DNA of 33,583 nucleotides from Pseudomonadota bacterium. GTDB taxonomy: Bacteria > Pseudomonadota > Alphaproteobacteria > Ferrovibrionales > Ferrovibrionaceae. Shown piece by piece: positions 7,380 to 14,646 of the stretch. The notes under the pieces are model-generated. The model searched no databases, was not told the DNA's origin, and saw only the letters and a program-made list of their open reading frames with translations. Numbering within the stretch: position 1 is the stretch's first letter; every line of letters starts with the position of its first letter. Location of the stretch: positions 1 to 33,583 of the forward strand of contig JAJYTL010000002.1 in NCBI GenBank assembly GCA_021793055.1, in the 5' to 3' direction. A program made the translations under genes and the position numbers.

Positions 7380-8059
7380 CCGAAGCTGCCCCGCCGCGCC
7401 GTCTGCTGCGGCCGAAAGACGCGGCGACGCTTATCATCTACCGCCGCCAGCAGGGATCTCTGCAGGTGCTGATGGGGGAGCGCCACGGCAGCCACGCCTT
7501 TCTCCCCAACCGCTATGTCTTTCCGGGCGGCCGGCTCGATCCGGCGGATTTTCGCGTCCGTGTCGCTAACCCGTTGCGGCCGCATGTGGCGGCGCGGCTC
7601 TGCCGGGCGGCGGAGCCCAGCCGGGCGCGGGCGATTGCGCTCGCCGCGGTGCGCGAGACTTTCGAAGAGACCGGCCTCATCATCGGCCAGCCCGATCCCG
7701 ACCCCGGGCGGCCGGTGCCGGCCGCTTGGCGCGAGTTCTTCGCCGCCGGTGCCGCGCCGGCGCTCGACCGGCTGGATTACGTGGTGCGGGCGGTGACCCC
7801 GCCGGGCCGGCCGCGCCGCTTCAATGCCCGCTTCTTCATTGTCGACGCCGCCGCCACCCAAGGCACCGTGAAGAGCAACGGCGAGCTCCTGGAGCTCAAA
7901 TGGATCACCCGGGAAGAGGCCCTTGGCCTCGCCCTCGCCCGGATCACCGAGATCGTGCTGGAGCGGCTGCCCGATCTGGTCGCGCGACCGAAAGACGCGG
8001 ATTTTCCGATACCGCTCTTCCATGCCCGCCACGGCCGCCAAGTGATGGAGGAGGAATAA
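7376..8059 (+). CDS. Nudix hydrolase (NUDT7/NUDT19-like, split Nudix box)
   Basis: A cytoplasmic hydrolase of nucleoside-diphosphate-linked compounds, 227 residues. The Nudix motif is split. The glycines lie in VFPGGRLDPADF (51-52), and the catalytic helix AAVRETFEETGLIIG (residues 93-100 hold REtFEEtG) comes about 40 residues later. Such an insertion is typical of the branch that includes CoA and acyl-CoA pyrophosphatases such as NUDT7/NUDT19, so CoA derivatives are a possible but unproved substrate. The start at ATG 7376 has a good AAGGAGA site; a longer frame from 7277 adds only unconserved sequence. rpmG follows 98 bases downstream under its own promoter. Confidence 0.88.
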   Translation: MTEAAPPRRLLRPKDAATLIIYRRQQGSLQVLMGERHGSHAFLPNRYVFPGGRLDPADFRVRVANPLRPHVAARLCRAAEPSRARAIALAAVRETFEETGLIIGQPDPDPGRPVPAAWREFFAAGAAPALDRLDYVVRAVTPPGRPRRFNARFFIVDAAATQGTVKSNGELLELKWITREEALGLALARITEIVLERLPDLVARPKDADFPIPLFHARHGRQVMEEE

Positions 8060-8096
8060 CGGCAAGGGCTTGGGCGGCAACCGGTTTTGCCGAGCC

Positions 8097-8124
8097 TTGA
8101 CTTCTCGCGGCCGGCCGCTATCTT
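8097..8124 (+). promoter_or_regulatory. rpmG promoter
   Basis: TTGACT (8097-8102), a 16-base GC-rich spacer, then TATCTT (8119-8124). Both boxes are good sigma70 matches. Transcription would begin near 8131, leaving a leader of about 27 bases with a GAGGA ribosome-binding site before the ATG at 8158. Confidence 0.65.
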
Positions 8125-8157
8125 CGCCCCAACCCGACCGCAGAGGATATTGGCGCC

Positions 8158-8325
8158 ATGGCCAAGCCGACGACCGTGAAGATCAAGCTGGTGAGTTCCG
8201 CCGATACCGGCTTCTTTTACGTGACCAAGAAGAACCCGCGCACCAAGACCGAAAAGATGTCGTTGAAGAAATACGACCCGGTGGCGCGCAAGCACGTTCT
8301 GTTCAAGGAAGCGAAGATCAAGTAG
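8158..8325 (+). CDS. rpmG: 50S ribosomal protein L33
   Basis: A 55-residue basic protein beginning MAKPTTVKIKLVSSADTG and continuing FFYVTKKNPRTKTEK...LKKYDPVARKHVLFKEAKIK. This is the complete length and signature of bacterial L33, a component of the large ribosomal subunit near the E site. It is of the cysteine-free type, lacking the CxxC pairs of zinc-binding L33, and so does not depend on zinc. It has its own promoter (8097-8124), a GAGGA ribosome-binding site and a GC-rich hairpin 27 bases after the stop. Being so short it is easily missed in gene finding. Confidence 0.97.
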   Translation: MAKPTTVKIKLVSSADTGFFYVTKKNPRTKTEKMSLKKYDPVARKHVLFKEAKIK

Positions 8326-8351
8326 CTCCCGTCCCGGCCCGATGGCCGGGT

Positions 8352-8372
8352 GGCCGGACGCGGTGTCCGGCC
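8352..8372 (+). terminator. GC-rich hairpin after rpmG
   Basis: ggccggac (8352-8359) pairs perfectly with gtccggcc (8365-8372) around a 5-base loop. Only a short TT follows, so termination by the intrinsic mechanism would be weak. The position, between convergent rpmG and pleD, supports a terminator role. The rest of 8326-8509 holds further GC-rich inverted repeats but no gene that I can support. Confidence 0.45.
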
Positions 8373-8509
8373 TTGGCGCGGCGGCCCATGGCCTCGCCGC
8401 GGACCGGTGCCAAGGCGCCAATCCAATCCCAGCTTCATCCAACCGAACCCGATGCGACCGAATCTGGCCGGACGCCCGCGTCGGCGCGGTCGCCCCGCAG
8501 CGACGGGTC

Positions 8510-9874
8510 TCAGGCGCGTGTCACCACGCGGTCCCGGCCCGCCGCCTTCGCCGCGTAAAGCGCCTCATCGACGCGCTTGATCGCCGCTTGCGGGTCTTCG
8601 TCCGGATAGCCGACCGTAACGCCGATCGAGCAAGTGAGGGGAATCCCCTGGCCGCTGCCGTTGTTCGCCATCGGCACATCGGCAATACGGCCGCGAACGC
8701 GCTCGGCGACGCGAGCCGCGGCGTTGAGATCGGCGTCCGGCATGACCACGACGAACTCCTCGCCGCCGAACCGTGCCACGAGATCGGCGCTCCGGACGCT
8801 GTTGCCGATGCGGCTGGCGAATTCCTTCAGCACCCGATCGCCGGCGTCGTGGCCATACGTGTCGTTGACGACCTTGAAGTGATCGACATCGAGCATCAGA
8901 AGCGCGAAGCGGGTGGCGCCGTCGCGCCCGCTGCGCGTCAGGGTCTCGAGATGGTGGGTGAAGTAACGGCGGTTATAGACGCCCGTCAACGGGTCGGTCA
9001 CCGCCAGTTCGATGGTGCGGCGATAGTTGGCGCGCAGCCGATCCTGATAGAACTTGCGCCGCACCTGGGTCGCGCAGCGAGCGAGAAGCTCATTGCGATC
9101 CAGGGGCTTCATCAGGTAGTCGGTGACGCCGATCTCCAATCCCTTGATCACGCGCCCGCGATCGCCGTCGCCGAACACCAGGATCGGCACTTGGCGCGTT
9201 TCCTCGGCGCTGCGCAATTGCGCGCAGAGTCGCAAGCCGTCACCGCCCGTGAGCGACAAGCTGACAATGACGAGATCGAAGGCCCCGCCGCGCGCCAGCG
9301 TCAGCGCCTCGTCGCAGGACGTTTCAAAGACGAGGTTGTAATGCGACGCGAAAGAGTCCCGTATGCGCGCCACATCGCTCGACATATCCTCCACGACGAG
9401 AACACGGGCGCCCTCGATATCGGCGCCAAGGCTGCCGACCTCGAACTCGGGCATGCCCAACGCATGGGAGGTCTCCTCGCGCAGGCGGAACTCGTCGGTC
9501 ATCATCTTGAGCCGCACCAGCGAACGGACGCGGGCGAAGAGTTCAAGATCGTCGAGAGGTTTGGTGAGGAAATCGTCGGCCCCGGCTTCGAGGCCGCGCA
9601 CGCGGTCGCTGCGTTCGCCAAGCGCCGTGACCATGACGATCGGGATATGGCTGGTCTTGCAATCCGTCTTCAGGCGACGACAGACCTCGAAACCGTCCAT
9701 GCCCGGCATCATGACGTCGAGCAGAATGAGATCAGGCTGCGACTCGACGGCGCGGGCCAGGCCGTCCACCCCGTTCATCGCCGTCACCACATCGAAATAC
9801 TCGGCGCCGAGCTTGGCCTCGAGAAGCCTCACATTGGGCGCAACGTCGTCAACAACAAGAATCCGGGCCGACAT
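8510..9874 (-). CDS. pleD: Diguanylate cyclase response regulator PleD
   Basis: A 454-residue cytoplasmic protein with the PleD layout REC-REC-GGDEF. It makes cyclic di-GMP from two GTP when phosphorylated and dimerised, driving polar development and the motile-to-sessile switch in alphaproteobacteria. The first receiver has the acidic pair at D9-D10, phosphoacceptor D53 (LILLDVMMPGMDG) and KPLDD. The second receiver (about 150-270) has LVIVSLSL where the phosphoacceptor aspartate would be, so it is probably an adaptor for dimerisation. The active site is GGEEF at 370-374, preceded by an RxxD inhibitory site (R361-D364), so feedback inhibition by c-di-GMP is expected. The start is 2 bases after the divK stop, so the two genes form an operon. 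Confidence 0.96.
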   Translation of the reverse strand: MSARILVVDDVAPNVRLLEAKLGAEYFDVVTAMNGVDGLARAVESQPDLILLDVMMPGMDGFEVCRRLKTDCKTSHIPIVMVTALGERSDRVRGLEAGADDFLTKPLDDLELFARVRSLVRLKMMTDEFRLREETSHALGMPEFEVGSLGADIEGARVLVVEDMSSDVARIRDSFASHYNLVFETSCDEALTLARGGAFDLVIVSLSLTGGDGLRLCAQLRSAEETRQVPILVFGDGDRGRVIKGLEIGVTDYLMKPLDRNELLARCATQVRRKFYQDRLRANYRRTIELAVTDPLTGVYNRRYFTHHLETLTRSGRDGATRFALLMLDVDHFKVVNDTYGHDAGDRVLKEFASRIGNSVRSADLVARFGGEEFVVVMPDADLNAAARVAERVRGRIADVPMANNGSGQGIPLTCSIGVTVGYPDEDPQAAIKRVDEALYAAKAAGRDRVVTRA

Positions 9875-9876
9875 GA

Positions 9877-10242
9877 TCAGTCAAGAAAACGGCGCACGGT
9901 TTCAATGAATTTTCCAACCGAAATCGGCTTGGCGATGTAAGCCTCGCACCCGCCCTCGCGCATTTTCTCCTCGTCTCCCTTCATGGCGAAGGCAGTGACC
10001 GCCACCACCGGGATGGAGCGCAAGCTTTCATCCTCCTTGAGCCATTTGGTGACTTCGAGCCCGGAAACCTCCGGCAGCTGGATGTCCATGAGGATAAGGT
10101 CGGGGCGGTGTTCGCGGGCCAAGGCCAGCGCCTCAACTCCGTCCCGGCTTTGCAGGATGTCGTAACCGTGGGCATCGAGAAGATCATGAAAGAGCTTCAT
10201 GTTCATCTCATTGTCTTCGACGATGAGAACGGTTTTTTTCAT
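9877..10242 (-). CDS. divK: Single-domain response regulator DivK
   Basis: A 121-residue stand-alone receiver domain, MKKTVLIVEDNEMNMKLFHD at its start. The acidic residues E9-D10, phosphoacceptor D53 (LILMDIQLPEVSG), T/A switch region (VVAVTAFAMKGD) and K105 (YIAKPISV) are all in place. In Caulobacter and relatives DivK is phosphorylated by PleC/DivJ-type kinases and controls the CckA-CtrA pathway and PleD activity. The ATG at 10242 is the family start; the frame remains open far upstream but that part lies over the divergent peptidase gene and is spurious. pleD follows after 2 bases. Its upstream region carries a CtrA-like box and GANTC sites. Confidence 0.95.
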   Translation of the reverse strand: MKKTVLIVEDNEMNMKLFHDLLDAHGYDILQSRDGVEALALAREHRPDLILMDIQLPEVSGLEVTKWLKEDESLRSIPVVAVTAFAMKGDEEKMREGGCEAYIAKPISVGKFIETVRRFLD

Positions 10243-10262
10243 CGATCCACTATCAGTTGTGA

Positions 10263-10281
10263 GATTCGGGCGCACCGAATC
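10263..10281. promoter_or_regulatory. Inverted repeat with two GANTC sites in the divK leader
   Basis: gattcgg (10263-10269) and ccgaatc (10275-10281) form a perfect 7-base inverted repeat around 5 bases. Each arm carries a GANTC sequence, the target of the alphaproteobacterial methylase CcrM. It lies 20-40 bases upstream of the divK ATG, downstream of the likely promoter, and could act as a methylation-sensitive site, a protein-binding site or a leader hairpin. Confidence 0.5.
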
Positions 10282-10295
10282 GCCCCCCCCTGCTT

Positions 10296-10324
10296 GTTCT
10301 ACCAGCGCCACGCCGCGGCGCCAA
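10296..10324 (-). promoter_or_regulatory. Putative divK-pleD promoter
   Basis: On the minus strand TTGGCG (10319-10324), a 17-base spacer and TAGAAC (10296-10301). The boxes are moderate matches with ideal spacing. Transcription would start near 10289, with a leader of about 45 bases that includes the GANTC inverted repeat. Confidence 0.4.
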
Positions 10325-10370
10325 GGCAACCTGCGGCTCGAAAGTGCCGCCCGATGGAACGATATTAGTG

Positions 10371-10385
10371 TTAAGTTTTCGTTTA
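10371..10385. promoter_or_regulatory. CtrA-like box between divK and pepP
   Basis: ttaa-N7-ttta (10371-10385) differs by one base from the CtrA full site TTAA-N7-TTAA. It sits in a 30-base A/T-rich island (10361-10390) within GC-rich DNA. divK is a known CtrA target in Caulobacter, so the position is meaningful. It is about 50 bases upstream of the -35 box proposed here, farther than usual for a CtrA-activated promoter, so a second promoter may exist. Confidence 0.4.
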
Positions 10386-10447
10386 TTCTAGGCCGTCGAT
10401 GCCAATTGCCGGCGAGTCGAGGGCAACACCATGCCACCCGGCCGCGG

Positions 10448-10476
10448 TTGCCGAGCCCGGACACGGCCGGCATAAT
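10448..10476 (+). promoter_or_regulatory. Promoter of the M24 peptidase gene
   Basis: TTGCCG (10448-10453), a 17-base spacer and CATAAT (10471-10476). The -10 box matches at five of six positions. The leader would be only about 20 bases and contains AGGAG at 10490-10494, properly spaced from the ATG at 10504. Confidence 0.6.
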
Positions 10477-10503
10477 TGCCGCGATATTTAGGAGACCGAT
10501 CGC

Positions 10504-12534
10504 ATGGCAGCCGCAGCGGCACGGGAAGCGCTCGCATTGGAGTTGGAAAAATCCGGCACGACGCGGCGCCCGATCGAGGACATCGCCGATTTCATTGCCG
10601 GCGTTGCCGCAGCGCCGGCGACGCCGGCCGGTTTTCCCGGTCTCGATCTGATTGCCGACGCGGCGAGCGCGGATGCCCGCCGCTTCGCCGAAGCCGCCGC
10701 CAAGACCGCGCAGCGGTTCCGCGACGAGCTTGGCCGAAGCGGCGAGTCCGCCAATCGGCTCAAGGCGTTGCGGAACGAGCTCGCGGGCCGCGGCCTGACC
10801 GGCCTGCTGGTGCCGCGGACCGACGAATATCACGGCGAATACGTGCCGATGCGGGCCGAGCGGCTGCGGTGGCTGACCAGCTTCAGCGGCTCGGCAGGGC
10901 TTGCGGTTGTGCTGAGCGAACGCGCCGCCGTCTTCACCGACGGCCGCTATACGCTGCAGCTTCGCGAGCAAATCGAGACTGCGCTGTTCGAGCCGCGTCA
11001 TATCATTGAGGAGCCGCCGAGCGAGTGGCTGGCCGGGGCGCTGAAGCCCGGCGATCGGCTCGGCTACGATCCGTGGCTCCATACGATCGCCGAGGTCGCA
11101 CGCTATCGAAAGGACTGCGCCCAGGCCGGCGCCGATCTGGTCGCGCTCGAAAGCAATCCCGTGGACGCGATCTGGTCCGATCAGCCGCCCGCCCCGCTCT
11201 CCCCGGTGATGGCGCTGCCGCTGGCCTATGCCGGCGAAGCCGCGGCGGCAAAACGCGGCCGCATCGCGGCGGAAATCGTGAAAAGGGGCAACGATGCAGT
11301 GGTCCTGACGCTGCCGGAATCGATCGCTTGGCTACTCAACATTCGGGGCGGCGACGTGCCGCACACCCCGCTCGCGCTGGGTTTCGCCATTCTCTCGGGC
11401 AGCGGCGCGACCGACCTCTTCATCGACCGACGGAAGCTGGGGCCGGCGCTCGCCGCCCACCTCGGACCCGGGGTCACGATCCGGCCGCTCGCCGATTTCG
11501 GGCCAGCGCTCGATGCGCTCGGCTGCGCTGGAAAGCGCGTGCAGGCCGATCCCGCCACCGCCGCGGCCTGGGTCTTCGACCGGCTGGAGGCGGCGGGCGC
11601 GACACTCCGCCGCGCTGCCGATCCCTGCCTGCTGCCGAAGGCCTGCAAGAACCCGATCGAGCTCGACGGCAGCCGCAAGGCGCATCTCCGCGACGGTGCT
11701 GCCATGGTGCGCTTTCTCGCCTGGCTCGAGGGCGCCGTGGCGGCCGGCATCGACGAGATCGGCGCGGCGGCGAAACTGGGCGGCTTCCGCGCCGAAAACG
11801 AGCATTTTCAAGATCTTTCCTTCCCGACCATATCGGGCGCCGGGCCGAACGGCGCGATCGTCCATTACCAGGCGACGGACCGGACCAACCTGCGGCTTGA
11901 GCCGGGCATGCTCTATCTGGTGGATTCCGGCGCGCAGTATCTCGACGGCACCACCGATATCACGCGCACCGTCGCGCTCGGCGAGCCCAACCGTGAAATG
12001 CGCGATCGCTTCACGCGGGTTCTCAAGGGTCATATCGCGCTCGCGATCTGCCGCTTTCCGGTCGGTACCACCGGCCAGCAGCTCGATACCCTCGCGCGCC
12101 ACGCCCTGTGGCAGGCCGGGCTGGATTACGATCACGGCACCGGGCACGGCGTCGGCAGCTTCCTGTCGGTGCACGAAGGACCGCAGCGCATCGCCAAGGC
12201 CGGTGCGCCGGTGCCGCTTCGGCCGGGCATGATCGTCTCGAACGAGCCCGGCTATTACAAGACCGGCGCCTATGGCATCCGCATCGAGAATCTGGTGACG
12301 GTGGTCGAAGTCGCGGCGCCACCCGGCGCGGAGCGAAAGCTTCTCGGCTTCGAGACCCTGACGCGCGTGCCGATCGACGCCAAACTGATTGAGCCCGACA
12401 TGATGACGGCGGCCGAAATCGCTTGGCTCGACGCCTACCACGCACAAGTCAGGGCCGATCTCGCGCCGTTTCTCGACGCCGCGACCGCCGCCTGGCTCGA
12501 TGCCGCCACGGCACCGTTTCCCCGTTCAGCCTGA
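10504..12534 (+). CDS. pepP: M24 family Xaa-Pro aminopeptidase with N-terminal extension
   Basis: A cytoplasmic metallopeptidase expected to release N-terminal residues before proline. The pattern is that of the long, eukaryote-like aminopeptidase P: two creatinase-type N-terminal domains (about 85-390) and the pita-bread catalytic domain (about 395-620). All metal ligands are present: D474 and D485 (VDSGAQYLDGTTD), H548 (GTGHGVG), E581 (NEPGYY) and E595 (IRIENLV). At 676 residues it is longer than the roughly 600 usual for this group, because of an Ala-rich, unfamiliar N-terminal stretch of about 75 residues before NRLKALRNELAGRGLTG. The strong ribosome-binding site and promoter directly before ATG 10504 argue that the extension is translated. 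The 3' end overlaps convergent ligA by 9 bases. The symbol pepP is used loosely. Confidence 0.92.
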   Translation: MAAAAAREALALELEKSGTTRRPIEDIADFIAGVAAAPATPAGFPGLDLIADAASADARRFAEAAAKTAQRFRDELGRSGESANRLKALRNELAGRGLTGLLVPRTDEYHGEYVPMRAERLRWLTSFSGSAGLAVVLSERAAVFTDGRYTLQLREQIETALFEPRHIIEEPPSEWLAGALKPGDRLGYDPWLHTIAEVARYRKDCAQAGADLVALESNPVDAIWSDQPPAPLSPVMALPLAYAGEAAAAKRGRIAAEIVKRGNDAVVLTLPESIAWLLNIRGGDVPHTPLALGFAILSGSGATDLFIDRRKLGPALAAHLGPGVTIRPLADFGPALDALGCAGKRVQADPATAAAWVFDRLEAAGATLRRAADPCLLPKACKNPIELDGSRKAHLRDGAAMVRFLAWLEGAVAAGIDEIGAAAKLGGFRAENEHFQDLSFPTISGAGPNGAIVHYQATDRTNLRLEPGMLYLVDSGAQYLDGTTDITRTVALGEPNREMRDRFTRVLKGHIALAICRFPVGTTGQQLDTLARHALWQAGLDYDHGTGHGVGSFLSVHEGPQRIAKAGAPVPLRPGMIVSNEPGYYKTGAYGIRIENLVTVVEVAAPPGAERKLLGFETLTRVPIDAKLIEPDMMTAAEIAWLDAYHAQVRADLAPFLDAATAAWLDAATAPFPRSA

Positions 12535-14646
12535 TTCAGAGCGTGTGAGATCGAGCCACTCGTCCTCGCTCAGAATAGCAACCCCGGCATCCCGCGCCTT
12601 GGCGAGCTTGCTGCCGGCGTCACTGCCCGCCACCACGTAATCGGTCTTCTTGGAAACCGAGCCCGCGACCTTGGCGCCCAGGGCCTCGGCCCTGGTCTTG
12701 GCCTCGGAGCGCGTCATCCGCTCGAGCGTGCCGGTGAAGACGACCGTCTTGCCGGACAGCGCCGACGTCGTCTCGGGGGCGACGAAATCCTCGACCGTCA
12801 CTTCTTCTCGCAAGGCCGCGACGACCTCGCGGTTGTGCGGCTCGGCAATGAAATCGACCAGCGCGCCCGCGACCACCTCGCCGATGCCCTCGATGGCATC
12901 TAGCTCAGCCCAGGCCTCGCCCTCGCGCGCCGCAGCCGCGTTCAGGCTGCCGAGCAGGTTGTCGAGCGAACCGTAGTTCATGGCAAGAAGCCGTGCCGTC
13001 GCTTGGCCGACATGCCGAATGCCGAGTGCATAAAGGAAACGTTCGAGCGGGACGCGCCGCCGCGCCTCGATCGCGGCGAAGAGCTTGGCCGCCGAGACCT
13101 CGCCCCAGCCTTCCCACTCGCGAAGCGGCGTCTCCGCATGGCGATCCCGTTCCGCCAGGCGGAAGATGTCGACCGGAGTTTTCACCGCGCCGGCTTCGAA
13201 GAAGGCTTGGATCTGCTTCTCGCCCAAGCCTTCGATATCGAAGGCGTCGCGCGAGACGAAGTGGCGCAGGCGCTCGACCACCTGCGCCGAGCAGATCAGG
13301 CCGCCGGTGCAGCGCCGCGCCGCCTCCTGCTTGCCGGTCTTGGGATTGATCTCGCGCACCGCATGGCTGGCGCAGACCGGGCAGAGCTTCGGAAAGGCAT
13401 AGGCCCTGGCGCCGCACCGCCGCTTGTCCGCGACCACGCGCAGAACCTGCGGAATAACGTCGCCCGCGCGGCGGATCACCACCGTGTCGCCGATCCGGAC
13501 GTCCTTGCGCTCGATCTCTTCCTCGTTGTGCAAAGTCGCGTTCGAGACCACGACGCCACCGACGGTGACCGGCTTGAGCCGCGCCACCGGGGTGAGCGTG
13601 CCGGTGCGGCCGACCTGAATGTCGATGTCGAGAACCTCAGTCTCCGCCTCTTCCGCCTTGAATTTATGCGCAATGGCCCAGCGCGGGCTGCGGCTGACGA
13701 AGCCGAGACGCTCCTGCCAGTCGAGGCGATCCACTTTGTAGACGACGCCGTCGATGTCGTAATCGAGATCGGCGCGCATTGATTCAAGCGTGCGGTGAAC
13801 CGCGAGCGCCGCCTCAAGATCGGAGCAGGTCCTGGACAACGGATTGGTGACGAGGCCCCAGGCGCGAAAGCGCGCGACGACGCCGGAATGGGTCTTCGCC
13901 GGTACGGCACTCGCCTCGCCCCAGGCATAGGCGAAGAAATGCAGCGGCCGCCCGGCGGTGATTTTCGCGTCGAGCTGACGCAGGCTCCCCGCCGCCGCGT
14001 TGCGCGGATTGGCGAAGGGCGCGCGGCCGGCCGCCGTTTGCGCTTCGTTGAGCCGAAAGAACTCGTCGCGGCGCATATAGATCTCACCCCGGATCTCGAT
14101 CTCGTCCGGCACGTCATCGCCCTTCAGGACCTGCGGCAGATCGGCGATGGTCCGCATGTTGGCAGTGACGTCTTCGCCGACCTGCCCGTCGCCCCGCGTC
14201 GCGCCCTGCACGAAGCGCCCCTTGCGATAAAGCAGATTGGCGGCAAGGCCGTCGATCTTGGGCTCGGCGACGAGAACCACCGGGGTCTCTTCGTCGAGAC
14301 CGAGGAAACGGCGGATGCGGGCCAGGAAGTCCCGCACCTCTTCCTCGGCGAAAGCATTGTCGAGCGAGAGCATGGCTTGGCGGTGGGCGATCTTGCGAAA
14401 ACCCGCGGCAACCGCGCCGGCGACGGTCTGGCTTGGGCTGTCCTTGGTGACGAGGTCCGGAAAGCGGGCCTCGATCGCAAGCAGGCGCTGAAACAGGGCG
14501 TCGAAGGCCGCATCCGAAATCACCGGCCGCGCCTCGACGTAATAGCGCCGGTTGTGGGCGTTGATCTCCGCCACGAGATGCGCGTGCTCCGCCGCCGCCG
14601 CCGCCGCGCTCAAACGCTCGACCGGCGTCGTCTTCGCCGCCGTCAT
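12526..14646 (-). CDS. ligA: NAD-dependent DNA ligase LigA
   Basis: Seals nicks in duplex DNA, joining Okazaki fragments, using NAD as adenylate donor. The 706 residues contain the Ia domain (RRYYVEARPVISDAAFD), the adenylation domain with catalytic lysine K130 in EPKIDG, the OB domain, a zinc finger (C...CPVC...CTGGLIC), helix-hairpin-helix repeats (IEGLGEKQI, LGIRHVGQATA, IEGIGEVVA) and a C-terminal BRCT domain (LSGKTVVFTGTL). The start at ATG 14646 overlaps the recN stop in an ATGA junction; the frame is open 51 codons further up but that lies within recN. It is the last gene of the long minus-strand block, and its end overlaps that of the convergent peptidase gene, leaving no room for a terminator between them. 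Confidence 0.97.
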   Translation of the reverse strand: MTAAKTTPVERLSAAAAAAEHAHLVAEINAHNRRYYVEARPVISDAAFDALFQRLLAIEARFPDLVTKDSPSQTVAGAVAAGFRKIAHRQAMLSLDNAFAEEEVRDFLARIRRFLGLDEETPVVLVAEPKIDGLAANLLYRKGRFVQGATRGDGQVGEDVTANMRTIADLPQVLKGDDVPDEIEIRGEIYMRRDEFFRLNEAQTAAGRAPFANPRNAAAGSLRQLDAKITAGRPLHFFAYAWGEASAVPAKTHSGVVARFRAWGLVTNPLSRTCSDLEAALAVHRTLESMRADLDYDIDGVVYKVDRLDWQERLGFVSRSPRWAIAHKFKAEEAETEVLDIDIQVGRTGTLTPVARLKPVTVGGVVVSNATLHNEEEIERKDVRIGDTVVIRRAGDVIPQVLRVVADKRRCGARAYAFPKLCPVCASHAVREINPKTGKQEAARRCTGGLICSAQVVERLRHFVSRDAFDIEGLGEKQIQAFFEAGAVKTPVDIFRLAERDRHAETPLREWEGWGEVSAAKLFAAIEARRRVPLERFLYALGIRHVGQATARLLAMNYGSLDNLLGSLNAAAAREGEAWAELDAIEGIGEVVAGALVDFIAEPHNREVVAALREEVTVEDFVAPETTSALSGKTVVFTGTLERMTRSEAKTRAEALGAKVAGSVSKKTDYVVAGSDAGSKLAKARDAGVAILSEDEWLDLTRSESG

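Noticed and set aside
8326..8509. Possible small RNA between rpmG and pleD
   Set aside because: Several GC-rich inverted repeats are present, but there is no promoter-like sequence; a terminator region explains them better.
8342..9940. 532-codon frame antisense to pleD
   Set aside because: No domain is recognisable and it covers all of a complete PleD; it is a shadow frame.
10243..11082. Large N-terminal extension of divK
   Set aside because: It crosses the divergent intergenic region and runs antisense to the peptidase gene; DivK is complete from 10242.
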